Assembly (NCBI RefSeq): GCF_021343995.1
Contig: NZ_JAJTTE010000026.1
Coordinates: forward strand, 1 to 64,000
Direction: 5' to 3'
Length of the DNA stretch: 64,000 bases
Source of the DNA: Pseudonocardia terrae
GTDB lineage: Bacteria; Actinomycetota; Actinomycetes; Mycobacteriales; Pseudonocardiaceae
Of the stretch, positions 39,804-48,891 are shown in pieces. A program made the position numbers and the translations under genes. The notes below the pieces were generated by a model, which was not told the origin of the DNA, ran no database searches, and worked only from the letters and a program-made list of their open reading frames with translations. Every line of letters starts with the position of its first letter. Position 1 is the first letter of the stretch.

Positions 39804-41318
39804 CTACGGCGCGACGGGGTCGGTGGCCGGTCGGTTCGCGTCGACGGCCGGAAGAGTGACCGTCGCGGCGCAGCCGCGCGGGCCGTCCACCGTCCGCAGG
39901 GACAGGGACCCTCCCTGGCCCTCCACGAGCTCCCTGCTGATGTGGAGCCCCAGTCCGGAACCGCCGGCGCGGGCGTCGTGCACACCCCGTCCGAGTACGT
40001 CGCGCTCCTTCCCCGGGGGAAGGCCCGGTCCGCGGTCCCTGACCTCGATTACCACGTCGTCATGCTCGGAAAACGCCGTCACCGTGACGGGGGTTCCCGG
40101 CGCGTGGCGTTCACAGTTGGCCAACAGGTTCGTGACGATCTGCGCGGCCACCGCCGAGCTCCCGAGCGCGGCCAGCCCCTCGGCCACCTCCAGGCGCACC
40201 TGCCGCCCCCGCGCGCGCTGCAGCTCCACCAGGTTCGCGAGCATCGGCTCGAGCTCGTAGGAGCCCGGCTCCTCGGCCAGGTCCTCCTCCAGCTCCAGCG
40301 GGTCCCCCGAACGCTCGAGGATGGTGTGCAGGCGGCCGAGCTCGGCGAGGACGGCGCTGCGCAGCCGGTCGTGGTCGGGCCCGTCGGCCTCCGCCGAGAG
40401 CAGATGGGTGATCCCGGCCAGACCCGCCAGGCCGTTGCGCAGCTCGTGGTTGCGCTCGGCGGTGTGGGCCGCGGCGCGCTCCATGTGCAGTGCCGCGGCG
40501 GCCAGCTCCTCCTGCTGCTCGAAGTTCTCCTCCTGCAACGACCGCAGGCCACGCTGGACGAGCTGGAGCAGTCCGACCAGCAGCACCGCCATCCCGACGA
40601 GCCGCAGCGCGGGGAACACCAGGTCCGGCACCGGCGGGCCCATCGGCGTGGACAGCCGGTAGAGCTGGGCACCGGCCAGGATCACCAGGCCGAGCCCGAT
40701 CCGCAGCCGGCTCGTGCTCTGCCGGCGCGCGGCGTCGACGACCGCCAGCACCGCGGCGGCGACCCAGCCGACCACGACGACCACCGCGTTGACCGGGCCT
40801 GCGATGAACAGGGTGGCGGCCCCGAGATCGGGCACGAGGAGCAGGGCCAGCACGGCGAGGACCGCACCGGCGAGCATGATGACCCAGCCGCCCCACGTGC
40901 CCATCCGGCGCGGCGAGCGCAGGGCGAAGACCAGCAGCACGAGGGCCGTCGCGTAGGCGATGAACCGGGAGACCTGGGTCGCTGACGGGATGGTCCCGGC
41001 CGGGGCGGAGACGCCCCAGGGCAGCACGACGAGGCAGTACAGGACCAGCGCGGCCGCGAGCCAGGCCAGCCGGGCCTCGGTCAGCAGGCGCGAGGCCACC
41101 AGCGCGAGGATCGCGGCGGCCGCGCCTATGCCGGCCGCGATGAGCGTGACGATGTCCGCCGCGGTCTCCTGGTGGAGCCAGTCGAGCACCCGTGGGCTGG
41201 CGGCCAGGACGACGACCGCGGCGCACAGTGCGAGCAGCACGCCGACGTCGATGGCCAGGCGGGAGGTGAAGCGGGCACGCCGCAGCCGCCCCACCGCGCT
41301 CGTGACACCGGTCGCCAT
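39804..41318 (-). CDS. Membrane sensor histidine kinase (504 aa)
   Basis: Eight or so TM helices fill residues 20-260 without a large outer loop, as in sensors of intramembrane or lipid signals. The cytoplasmic kinase has the H-box RNHELRNGLAGLAG (phosphoacceptor His), N-box IVTNLLANCERHAPGTPV, and G-boxes VRDRGPGLPPGKE and GGSGLGLHISRELVEGQGG. It sits 157 bp downstream of a LuxR-type response regulator on the same strand and is its likely partner. The input signal cannot be inferred. Confidence 0.93.
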   Translation of the reverse strand: MATGVTSAVGRLRRARFTSRLAIDVGVLLALCAAVVVLAASPRVLDWLHQETAADIVTLIAAGIGAAAAILALVASRLLTEARLAWLAAALVLYCLVVLPWGVSAPAGTIPSATQVSRFIAYATALVLLVFALRSPRRMGTWGGWVIMLAGAVLAVLALLLVPDLGAATLFIAGPVNAVVVVVGWVAAAVLAVVDAARRQSTSRLRIGLGLVILAGAQLYRLSTPMGPPVPDLVFPALRLVGMAVLLVGLLQLVQRGLRSLQEENFEQQEELAAAALHMERAAAHTAERNHELRNGLAGLAGITHLLSAEADGPDHDRLRSAVLAELGRLHTILERSGDPLELEEDLAEEPGSYELEPMLANLVELQRARGRQVRLEVAEGLAALGSSAVAAQIVTNLLANCERHAPGTPVTVTAFSEHDDVVIEVRDRGPGLPPGKERDVLGRGVHDARAGGSGLGLHISRELVEGQGGSLSLRTVDGPRGCAATVTLPAVDANRPATDPVAP

Positions 41319-41475
41319 GAGCCGAGGACCCCCTCCCCGAGCGCGCCGCGGGCGCGCCGTTCATCCATCTTAGGGATGCGCACATGCTGGGACGGGGCGG
41401 ACGATGGACCTCAACCGATCGGCCGTCGGGCGTTCGCCCGACAGGGCATGCCGACGAGGACCGGCGGCGCGGGGG

Positions 41476-42180
41476 TCAGGCCCCGGTCGCCCGCCGGTAG
41501 AGGGCCACGGCCTCGAGCTGCGAGCTGACCTCGAGCTTGGTGAGCACCGCGCGGATCTGGGTGCGGACGGTCGCCAGCGACACCACGAAGTGATCCGCCA
41601 CGGCCTGGGCGCGTTTGCCGCGGGCCAGTTCGGCCAGCACCTCCCGCTCCCGCTGGGTGAGCCGGCCGAGCTTCTCGGCGAGGTCCCGGCGCTCCGCCTG
41701 CCGGCGGCGGTAGAGGTCGATGAACTTGCGCCGCCGGTCGTCGGGCATCACCGGGCGCCCGGCGACCGCCTCGCGCACGGCCGCGAGCAGCGTGGGGAAC
41801 GGCGCGTTCTTCGGCACCCAGGCGAGCGCGCCGGCGTCGAGGGCCGAGCCGACGCGGGCCGGGTCGGCGCTGCCGGAGAGGACGAGGACCTGCCAGCCGG
41901 CGCCCAGCAGTGGGCCGACCAGCTCCACGCCGTCGATCCGGTTGCCCTCGGCGTCGCGCCCCAGGTCCAGGTCCAGCAGGACGAGCCCGGGTGCGAGCTT
42001 GGCGACCTCCGCGAGGATGCCGCGCTCCGCCGCCGGCCGGATGCGGGACGCCTCGATGCCCTCGGAGCGCAGGCCGAGCACGAGCGAGGTCGCGACGAGC
42101 TCGTGGTCGTCGACGACCACGACGGGAGTGCCGACCCCCGTGGGCCTGCGCCCGGGGTCGTGCCGTGTCGGTTCGCTCAT
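41476..42180 (-). CDS. LuxR-family response regulator (234 aa)
   Basis: The N-terminal receiver shows the acidic pair in PVVVVDDHELVATSL, the phosphoacceptor Asp in LVLLDLDLGRD, the Ser of VLVLSGSADP and the Lys of AWVPKNAPF. The C-terminal LuxR/NarL HTH is LTQREREVLAELARGKRAQA plus VADHFVVSLATVRTQIRAVL. Start ATG 42180 gives MSEPTRHDPGRR; the longer frame has no site. It lies upstream of the histidine kinase, forming a two-component system whose targets are unknown. Confidence 0.93.
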   Translation of the reverse strand: MSEPTRHDPGRRPTGVGTPVVVVDDHELVATSLVLGLRSEGIEASRIRPAAERGILAEVAKLAPGLVLLDLDLGRDAEGNRIDGVELVGPLLGAGWQVLVLSGSADPARVGSALDAGALAWVPKNAPFPTLLAAVREAVAGRPVMPDDRRRKFIDLYRRRQAERRDLAEKLGRLTQREREVLAELARGKRAQAVADHFVVSLATVRTQIRAVLTKLEVSSQLEAVALYRRATGA

Positions 42181-42327
42181 GGAGTACGACGGTGGCTTTC
42201 GCTGTGGGTCCGACGGCCGGTCCTGAGACTGCACCGATTCGCCCACCGGGTACCACTCACGGCACCGGGGGTGGGGGAATCCGCACGCCTTGCCCACATG
42301 ATTGCACCATATGGCTGACGAGCCCTA

Positions 42328-42353
42328 CCCATCACGCACGATTGCGTGATGGG
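42328..42353 (-). terminator. Hairpin terminator
   Basis: The perfect 11-bp stem cccatcacgca / tgcgtgatggg with a CGAT loop separates the DUF5130 gene (reading towards it) from the response-regulator promoter. Confidence 0.75.
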
Positions 42354-42395
42354 GGTGTGGCACGGCCCGCTCCCGGGCCGCGGGTCAAGGGTCCG

Positions 42396-42884
42396 TCAGC
42401 GGCGGGGGCCGGCCTGGTCGGCCAGCATCCGCAGGCCGCTGAGCAGCCCGCCGAGCAGGTCGCTCTCCTTGAACGAGGCCACCATGCTCATGACGGCGAG
42501 CTTGGCACCCCGGTCCGGCAGCCGCAGCTTCGCCTCGGAGCCGGTGATGACCTCGACGACGCGCTGGCCAGGGCTCACCGCGACCAGGACGGACTCCGGC
42601 GCGCGCTCGAGCGAGGCCTGCAGCTCGGCGGCGCGGATCTCGGTCTTCTCGCCGAGGTCGCCCAGGTAGATCGCGAAGAGCAGACCGGTCTCGCGGCTGG
42701 CGAGGGTCAGCGCCTCGTCGAGGCGGGACAGCTGGGGCGTCGTGAAGGGGCCGGTCCTGTCCACCTCGTGGAAGACCACGGCCGCCGACACCCGGCCGGA
42801 CCCGGTGACGACCGTGCCCTCCGGCAGGCTGTCCGGGTCGATCGTCGCGACGGCACCGTGGCCGCCGTGCTCACCAGTGGCCAC
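42396..42884 (-). CDS. DUF5130 (TPM-like) family protein (162 aa)
   Basis: Sequence from GTG 42884 opens VATGEHGGHGAVATIDPDSL. A TPM-type alpha/beta domain follows (RLDEALTLASRETGLLFAIY, AAELQASLERAPESVLVAVS), with GQRVVEVITGSEAKLRLPDR and the end KESDLLGGLLSGLRMLADQ. Actinobacterial DUF5130 proteins lie next to ctaJ-like genes, and one is reported near the respiratory supercomplex; no enzyme activity is established. It overlaps the upstream gene by 14 bases, so the two are coupled. Confidence 0.82.
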   Translation of the reverse strand: MATGEHGGHGAVATIDPDSLPEGTVVTGSGRVSAAVVFHEVDRTGPFTTPQLSRLDEALTLASRETGLLFAIYLGDLGEKTEIRAAELQASLERAPESVLVAVSPGQRVVEVITGSEAKLRLPDRGAKLAVMSMVASFKESDLLGGLLSGLRMLADQAGPRR

Positions 42885-43116
42885 GGGCACCCCCGGTCGT
42901 CGCGGCACCCTCGGCCGGCTCGATGTGCTCGACGTGGGCGGGCAGGTGCGCCCCGGCGGGGTTCGCCGTCCACAGCACCGGCTCGTAGCTCCACTTCTCA
43001 CCAGTGCGGTACTTCGGCCGCTTGGCGGCTCTCGGCGCGATCGTCAGCAGAGCCAAGACCGCGTAGATCACCACGGGCGGCAGCACGAAGGCCAGCACCG
43101 TCTGCACCACGCTCAC
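42871..43116 (-). CDS. Single-TM protein, CtaJ-like cytochrome oxidase accessory subunit (81 aa)
   Basis: One N-terminal TM helix (VVQTVLAFVLPPVVIYAVLA) is followed by a basic boundary (RAAKRPKYRTGEKWSYEPVL) and the phrase WTANPAGAHLPAHVE. The RPxYRxGxxWxxxPVxWTANP pattern is that of the small actinobacterial protein annotated as aa3 oxidase subunit CtaJ. That would place it in the bcc-aa3 supercomplex at the membrane. GTG start at 43116. The catalytic oxidase genes are not in this window, so the assignment rests on the motif and the DUF5130 neighbour. Confidence 0.7.
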   Translation of the reverse strand: MSVVQTVLAFVLPPVVIYAVLALLTIAPRAAKRPKYRTGEKWSYEPVLWTANPAGAHLPAHVEHIEPAEGAATTGGARGHW

Positions 43117-43186
43117 GGATGCACAACCTAGTCCATGGCCCCGGGCCCGGGCATGCCAGGCGAGGTGGACCTGCCTCACACCGGCG

Positions 43187-44704
43187 TCAGACCCCGGCCT
43201 CGCAGGGCAGCACGCCCCGCCGGATCGCGCCCGTCAGCTCGTCGAAGTCCCGTTCGGTCTGGTCGGCGTAGGCGCGGGCGAAGCGGCACACCGCGCGCCG
43301 GAACTTCCCGCCGCCCCCGACGTAGCCGCTGATCATCGAGGCGCCGCTGGTCCGGGCGTGGCCCTTGGCGAGGAGTCGGCCGCAGACGGCGGCGTAGTCG
43401 GCGAGGGTGGCCGCGTCGATGCCGTCGAGGACGATCGCGCCCTTCATGTCGCGGAACTGGCGGACGTAGTACTGCCGCTCGCCGACGGTGGTCCACCCGA
43501 GCAGCGGGTCCGACACGGTCTGCAGGGCCTGCTGGTACTCGACGACCCGTTGGCCCTGATGGGCGTGCCAGGCGTCGTCGCCGTGCACGTACGGGGCCAC
43601 GACGGAGCGGCGGGCCTGTTTGAGCTGCAGGAACAGGACGTCGTCGGCACCCGATCCCTCGCACAGCGCGATGTAGGCGCGCAGCCCGACCGACCCGACG
43701 CCCACGACCTTGTGCGCGACGTCGACGACCCGGTACCCGCCGACCACCCGCGCCCAGTGCGGCGGCAGGGTCCGCAGGTACTGGTCGAGGGCCGCCAGGA
43801 TCCTTTCGTACTGTCCGCTGTCCGGACGGGTGATCACCGGCGGCTCGGTGACCAAGCGGCGTTCCGCTCCGTCGCGCTGGGTGAAGCGGGGCAGGGCGCG
43901 GTCGCTGGTGCGCCGACGGGCCTTCCGGGCCGCGGAGGCAACGGCCTTGCGGCTGCTCTTGCGCGGCGCCTCCTCGTGCAGCTCCTGCGCCCCGATCCGC
44001 TCGAACGAGCGGGCCAGCAGCGGCTCCTCGGCCAGGCGCTCGAGGTGGCGGCGGTAGGCGTCGACGCACCGCGCCACCGCGTTCCCGCACTCGTCCTCGC
44101 CTGCCGAGTTGTCCCGGCCCGCCACCCAGATGCTCGCCGCCAGCCGGCGCAGGTCCCACTCCCACGCGCCGGGGTGGGCCTCGTCGAAGTCGTTGAGGTC
44201 GAAGACGAGCTCGCGCTCGGGCGAGGCGTAGAAGCCGAAGTTGCCGAGGTGGGCGTCGCCGCAGATCACCGGCCGGATGCCGGTGGCGGGCAGGGTCGCG
44301 AAGTCGGCGGTGTGCAGGGCCGCGGCGCCGCGCAGGAACGCGTACGGGCTCGCGCTCATCCGCCCGATCCGGACGGGCACCAGCCGCGCGACCCGGCCCT
44401 TGTTCGTCGCGATCACGGACTCGACGGCCCCGATCCTCCGGTTGCTCGGCGACCACGCCGCGAGCGACGACCGCGGCACCCCCTGGCGCAGGCTGCGGCC
44501 CAGGGCGTACCGCTCCGGGCGGGGGACGGCGGGCGCGGAGAGCAGCGCGAAGCCGTCGCGGTCGCGCGGGTCGAGCGAGGCGAGGACGGCGTGCGGGTGC
44601 ATGAAGAGGTGATACCCGACGGGCGGTCCCGGCGCCGGGCCCGATGGCACCTCGGGCGGTTCGTCCGTCCGTCGGCCGGCGTCGGGACGGTTGGCCCCAC
44701 GCAT
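43187..44704 (-). CDS. DUF2252 family protein, kinase-like fold (505 aa)
   Basis: A large soluble protein. Conserved family blocks are ESVIATNKGRVARLVPVRIG, MSASPYAFLRGAA, GIRPVICGDAHLGNFGFYAS (a DxHxxN catalytic-loop-like stretch) and LVFDLNDFDEAHPGAWEWDL (a DFD metal-site-like stretch), then VGVGSVGLRAYIALCEGSG and LQLKQARRSVVAPYVHG. These resemble aminoglycoside/choline-kinase-fold phosphotransferases, so an unknown kinase activity is plausible. The ATG at 44704 is preceded by GAGGAG twelve bases away; a later start at MHPHAVLASL is possible. Divergent from the lipoprotein gene. Confidence 0.87.
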   Translation of the reverse strand: MRGANRPDAGRRTDEPPEVPSGPAPGPPVGYHLFMHPHAVLASLDPRDRDGFALLSAPAVPRPERYALGRSLRQGVPRSSLAAWSPSNRRIGAVESVIATNKGRVARLVPVRIGRMSASPYAFLRGAAALHTADFATLPATGIRPVICGDAHLGNFGFYASPERELVFDLNDFDEAHPGAWEWDLRRLAASIWVAGRDNSAGEDECGNAVARCVDAYRRHLERLAEEPLLARSFERIGAQELHEEAPRKSSRKAVASAARKARRRTSDRALPRFTQRDGAERRLVTEPPVITRPDSGQYERILAALDQYLRTLPPHWARVVGGYRVVDVAHKVVGVGSVGLRAYIALCEGSGADDVLFLQLKQARRSVVAPYVHGDDAWHAHQGQRVVEYQQALQTVSDPLLGWTTVGERQYYVRQFRDMKGAIVLDGIDAATLADYAAVCGRLLAKGHARTSGASMISGYVGGGGKFRRAVCRFARAYADQTERDFDELTGAIRRGVLPCEAGV

Positions 44705-44763
44705 ACACCCGGTGATCTCCTCGTCACCCGCTCGGGTTGTTCGGCCGACGCCGCCCGACCACG

Positions 44764-47046
44764 ATGGACCGCATGCGCTTCCGGCGGGCGGCCCTGGCCC
44801 TGGTCGCGGCGGCGGGCCTCGCCGGGCTCGCGGGCTGCGCGACCTCGGGCCCGACCCCGCTGTGCGACCAGGCGCGCGGGCTGGTCGGCCAGGGGCAGCT
44901 CGCCCAGGCCGCGGAGCTGTTCGCCCGCGCGCAGGTCCGGGACGAGGGCACGTGTGCCGACGACGGTCTCGGCGAGGTCGGCAACCGCTACACGATGGCC
45001 TACACCGACGCGGCCCGCGGCTCCGCGGCGGAGGTCGAGGGCCACACCGACCTCGCACAATCCGCCTACGAGTCCGCGCTGCGGCTCGACGCGGGCAACC
45101 AGGCGGCATCCAACGGCCTGGTCCGCCTCGGCCTCCCGCCCGCCGAGCGCAGCGCCCCGCTCCCCCTGCCCGCCGTCGCGCCCTACCCCCGGGCGTCGTG
45201 GTGGACGGGGTGGCAGATCGCGCTCCCGGCCCTGGTCCTCGCCGTGCTGGCCGTGTCGGGAGTGGGGTTGCTGTGGCGGCGCGGCGGGATCGGGGACCCA
45301 CGCACGGCGGCCTCGTCGGGGACCGGGAAGAGCTCACGACCCGCGGCTTTCCTGGAGTGGCGCGGGCGCGGATGGCGGCGAAGCCGGTCGGACGACGAGG
45401 AAGAAAAGTTCGGACTGGCACCCGACGCCACGGAGGCGGGTCGGGACGCGGCCGTTGCTCAGGCCGCGGCCTCTGGGGCGGCCGATCGATCGGAAGCGGG
45501 TGGCGAGAACGCCGGCCCGGTCCGTGACGACGAGCCGGGCGGCATGTCGGACGGGGACACGCAGCCCGTGCCGGCGGCCGGAGGTGGGGAGGACGAGCGT
45601 CGGCTCGAGTGGGACCGCGAGGAGCGGGGTGCCGCTGCGGAGGGTGGTGCGTGGCTGACGCGCGGCCGGGACCTCGGCCGTGGCAGGTCGAGGCGGAGGC
45701 GCCGCACGCAGGAGGAGGCCGACGCCGGTTGGACCCGGATGCGTGACGATCCCGCGCCGGAGCCCGCCGAGGTCCGACCGCCCGCGTCCCGCCCGCTCGC
45801 GGCGGCCCCGGGAGCCGCCGCGGCCGCCGGCATCATCGCCGCAGGTGAGGTCGCGCCCGAGCCCAAGGAGGCGGAGCCCTCCATCCCGCGCGAGGCCGAC
45901 CCGGCACCCCGCCCCGAGGCCGGTCCGTCCGCTCGGAACGAGGTCGGGCCGTCCGGCGCCGGTGCGGCCGAGTCGGCTGACGGCCGGACAGGACTTCCTG
46001 ATCGCCCCGAGACGGAGCCGGTTCAGGCCCGCGAGGCGGAGGTAGCTCGCGATGCGGAGGCAGCTGAGGCGGCGGCAGCGCACCAGGCGGAGGCAGCGCA
46101 CCAGGCGGAGCCTGTCGATCGCGGATTCGAGCCGACCGAACTCGCAGAGACGGGGTCGGCCGGCCGCGGCGAGACCGAGCCCGTTGACGGTGAGAGGGCC
46201 GAGTCGGGGGAGCGCGACGAGACCGAGCCGGCCGATCACACTGTGGCAACCGGCGCTGGCGGAACCGCGGCCTCCGCCGTCGCCGCTCAGGGCGTCCGGC
46301 CCGCGGCGAGCACCGCGGCCGCACCGTCTGCCGAGAAGCCCGACCCCGCCCTCCGCTCCCAGCTCGCGGACCTCGACCTGGAGATCGGCCAGCTCCAGCG
46401 CATCCTCAACCGCTCGCTGCGCACCGACCGCGACGGCGGCCCACCCCGCTTCTTCGCCGCCCGACAGCCGGTCAAGGGACCGGCCGTCGCCGTCACGCTG
46501 GAGATCGTGTCGCTGGACCTCGCGGGCGGGGAGCAGGCCGGCAGCACACTCTGCGTGCGCCGCACCGTGTCCGCCGAGCGACCGCCGGGCCCCTGGGTGC
46601 CGGAGGACCGTGACGTCCGCTGGCAGGACGTCGCGGAGGAGGTCGAGTACCGCGCGACCGGCAGCATCCGGGACTCCGACGGCCGCATGTGGATCACTCC
46701 GGGCCGGGAGGAGCTGCGGGCCGTCCTCCTCGACGTCGACCGCATTCGACCGGCCTGGCTCCCCCTGCTGCGCGGCGACTCGCCGAGCACCTCACTCCCG
46801 CTCGCCCCGCCCCCGTCGGACCAGGTCACCGGGCTCAAAGCCGCGCTCGACGGCGCCCAGCCGCTGGTCAGCCCCCAACCGCTCCCCTCGGGCGTCCGGC
46901 TGCTGGCGATCGTCGACGCCCTGCTCGCGGGCCCGACGCTCACCAATGTCCGCGTCGACGCCGTCGCCAACGAGGTCCTCGCCCTCGCCGCCGCCGAGTC
47001 GGTCGAGTACGAACTCGACCGCCACCTGATCCCGCTCGGCCGCTGA
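44764..47046 (+). CDS. Long low-complexity lipoprotein with N-terminal repeat region, one TM helix and a C-terminal domain (760 aa)
   Basis: The start RFRRAALALVAAAGLAGLAGC ends in a lipobox (LAGC), so the N-terminus may be lipidated; TPR-like helices follow (ARGLVGQGQLAQAAELFARA, AQSAYESALRLDAGNQAASN). A second hydrophobic helix lies near residue 155 (WQIALPALVLAVLAVSGVGL). Residues 185-525 are disordered, rich in Glu, Ala, Arg and Pro with short repeats (HQAEAAHQAE, RDETEPAD). A coiled coil (LRSQLADLDLEIGQLQRILN) and a folded domain of about 200 residues end the protein. Topology would put the disordered part inside the cell. Family unrecognised. Start codons at 44764 and 44773 are both possible. 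Confidence 0.72.
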   Translation: MDRMRFRRAALALVAAAGLAGLAGCATSGPTPLCDQARGLVGQGQLAQAAELFARAQVRDEGTCADDGLGEVGNRYTMAYTDAARGSAAEVEGHTDLAQSAYESALRLDAGNQAASNGLVRLGLPPAERSAPLPLPAVAPYPRASWWTGWQIALPALVLAVLAVSGVGLLWRRGGIGDPRTAASSGTGKSSRPAAFLEWRGRGWRRSRSDDEEEKFGLAPDATEAGRDAAVAQAAASGAADRSEAGGENAGPVRDDEPGGMSDGDTQPVPAAGGGEDERRLEWDREERGAAAEGGAWLTRGRDLGRGRSRRRRRTQEEADAGWTRMRDDPAPEPAEVRPPASRPLAAAPGAAAAAGIIAAGEVAPEPKEAEPSIPREADPAPRPEAGPSARNEVGPSGAGAAESADGRTGLPDRPETEPVQAREAEVARDAEAAEAAAAHQAEAAHQAEPVDRGFEPTELAETGSAGRGETEPVDGERAESGERDETEPADHTVATGAGGTAASAVAAQGVRPAASTAAAPSAEKPDPALRSQLADLDLEIGQLQRILNRSLRTDRDGGPPRFFAARQPVKGPAVAVTLEIVSLDLAGGEQAGSTLCVRRTVSAERPPGPWVPEDRDVRWQDVAEEVEYRATGSIRDSDGRMWITPGREELRAVLLDVDRIRPAWLPLLRGDSPSTSLPLAPPPSDQVTGLKAALDGAQPLVSPQPLPSGVRLLAIVDALLAGPTLTNVRVDAVANEVLALAAAESVEYELDRHLIPLGR

Positions 47047-47121
47047 GCCCGGGCGCCCGTACCGACAGAGGCGCCCCGAACCCGACCGGCCGCCTGACCG
47101 GTACCCCCATGGCTACCCGGC

Positions 47122-47273
47122 CATGATCACGCCTCGTGGACCCACAGAGTCGATTTCCGACCGCCCACGTCCATGAATGACGATCACGCCCCTTGCCAGA
47201 GTCGCATGATCATGTATCGGGGACCGGCAGAGTCGCTCTCCGACTGCCCACGTCCACGAGAAACGATCACGCC
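47122..47273. repeat. Two 69-bp direct repeats in the intergenic gap before rmlC
   Basis: 47122-47190 and 47205-47273 both begin catgatca, share cagagtcg, tccgac-gcccacgtcca and end cgatcacgcc, with about three quarters of positions equal. Their tgatca-type ends recall the array at 28.4-29.2 kb. Confidence 0.7.
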
Positions 47274-47313
47274 CAGAGCCCGCCGCCCCGCCGCCCCGCC
47301 GCCCCGGCCCCGC

Positions 47314-47880
47314 CTACCGGTAGACCGGCAGAATCCCCTGCTCCTCCGCCTCGGCGAGGGTCGGCGCGTCCCGGTCCTTGTCGGACAGGACGAGTTCGAC
47401 ATCCGCAGGCCACGGCAGGCCCAGCGCCGGGTCCACCGGCGAGACCCCGTGCTCGGCGGAGGGGTTGTACGGCGTGGAGCACAGATACGCCATCACCGTC
47501 GCCTCCTCCAACGCGACGAAGGCGTGCCCCAGCCCCTCGGCGATGTACACCGCCCGCAGGGACTCCGAGTCCAGCTCCACCGCCTCCCACTGCCCGAAGG
47601 TCGGCGACCCCACCCGCACGTCCACGATCACGTCGAGCAACCGGCCCGACGGACACGACACGTACTTGGCCTGCCCCGGTGGCACGTCCGCGAAGTGCAC
47701 CCCCCGCACCACCCCGAGCCGCGACACCGAGTGGTTGGTCTGCCCCACGACCAGGTCGAACCCCAGAGCCTCCCGGAACACCGGCCCCTGGAACGGCGCC
47801 ACGAACACCCCACGCCGGTCCGGGAACACCGGCGGCTCGAACACCCACGCCCCCGAGATCCCCAGCTCCCGGTACTTCAC
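47314..47880 (-). CDS. rmlC: dTDP-4-dehydrorhamnose 3,5-epimerase (188 aa)
   Basis: Third step of dTDP-L-rhamnose synthesis. The cupin-like RmlC fold shows the substrate-phosphate segment HSVSRLGVVRGVHFADVPPG with the catalytic His, the catalytic Asp in LLDVIVDVRVGSPTFGQWEA, the Tyr in VYIAEGLGHAFVALEEATVM, and the C-terminal LGLPWPADVELVLSDKD. Length is normal. The GTG at 47880 overlaps the rmlB stop by four bases (GTGA), so both are made from one mRNA. Confidence 0.95.
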   Translation of the reverse strand: MKYRELGISGAWVFEPPVFPDRRGVFVAPFQGPVFREALGFDLVVGQTNHSVSRLGVVRGVHFADVPPGQAKYVSCPSGRLLDVIVDVRVGSPTFGQWEAVELDSESLRAVYIAEGLGHAFVALEEATVMAYLCSTPYNPSAEHGVSPVDPALGLPWPADVELVLSDKDRDAPTLAEAEEQGILPVYR

Positions 47881-48851
47881 GACGCGACCCCGCTCTTGAG
47901 CGGCTCCCACCAGTCCCGCCGCTCCGAGTACCACGCCGCCGTCTCCGCCAGCCCCTCCTCGAACGACACCCGCGGCTCGTACCCCAGCTCGGCGCGGATC
48001 TTCGACCAGTCCACCGAGTACCGCCGGTCGTGCCCCTTGCGGTCGGTCACCGGCTCCACACGCGACCAGTCCGCCCCCACCGCGTCGAGCAGCCGCCCGG
48101 TCAGCTCCCGGTTGGTCAGCTCCGTCCCGCCACCGATGTTGTAGGTCTCCCCCGCCCGCCCCGAGGCCGCGACCAGCGCGATCCCCCGGCAGTGGTCGTC
48201 GACGTGCAGCCAGTCCCGCACGTTCAGGCCGTCGCCGTACAACGGCACGGTGCCCCCGTCGAGCAGGTTCGTCACGAACAACGGGATCACCTTCTCCGGG
48301 AACTGGTACGGCCCGTAGTTGTTGCTGCACCGCGTGATCGACACGTCCAGCCCGTGCGTCCGGTGATACGACCGCGCCAACAGGTCGCTCCCCGCCTTCG
48401 ACGCCGAGTACGGCGAGTTCGGCTCCAGCACGTGGTCCTCCGACCACGAGCCCGACTCGATCGACCCGTACACCTCGTCCGTCGACACGTGCACGAACTT
48501 CCCGACCCCGGCATCCAGCGCCGCCTGCAACATCACCTGCGTGCCGACCACGTTCGTCGACACGAAGTCCGCCGCCCCCGCGATCGACCGGTCCACGTGC
48601 GACTCCGCCGCGAAATGCACCACCAGATCACAGCCCCGCACGGCAGCAGCAGCCGCCGACGGATCCCGGACGTCACCGACCACCAGCTCGACCTCGGGGG
48701 CCACCGACGCCAGGTTCTCCCGCCGCCCCGCGTACGTGAGCAGATCCAGCACCCGCACCGAACCCGCCAACTCCGGATACGCGCCCCCAACCAGCGACCG
48801 CACGAAATGCGACCCGATGAACCCGGCACCACCCGTGACCAGAACGCGCAC
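47877..48851 (-). CDS. rmlB: dTDP-glucose 4,6-dehydratase (324 aa)
   Basis: Second step of dTDP-rhamnose synthesis, NAD-dependent. The extended SDR fold is clear: VRVLVTGGAGFIGSHFVRSL (NAD binding), HFAAESHVDRSIAGAADFVS, the catalytic STDEVYGSIESGSW and YSASKAGSDLLARSY (YxxxK), then SNNYGPYQFPEKVIPLFVTN and DWLHVDDHCRGIALV. Start GTG 48851 gives the fold from its first strand. The divergent start of rmlD is only 40 bases away, so one short region drives both pairs. Confidence 0.96.
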   Translation of the reverse strand: MRVLVTGGAGFIGSHFVRSLVGGAYPELAGSVRVLDLLTYAGRRENLASVAPEVELVVGDVRDPSAAAAAVRGCDLVVHFAAESHVDRSIAGAADFVSTNVVGTQVMLQAALDAGVGKFVHVSTDEVYGSIESGSWSEDHVLEPNSPYSASKAGSDLLARSYHRTHGLDVSITRCSNNYGPYQFPEKVIPLFVTNLLDGGTVPLYGDGLNVRDWLHVDDHCRGIALVAASGRAGETYNIGGGTELTNRELTGRLLDAVGADWSRVEPVTDRKGHDRRYSVDWSKIRAELGYEPRVSFEEGLAETAAWYSERRDWWEPLKSGVAS

Positions 48852-48891
48852 CCGGTGAGGGTAGCGACGAGCCGCTCGGCAGAATGCCCCC

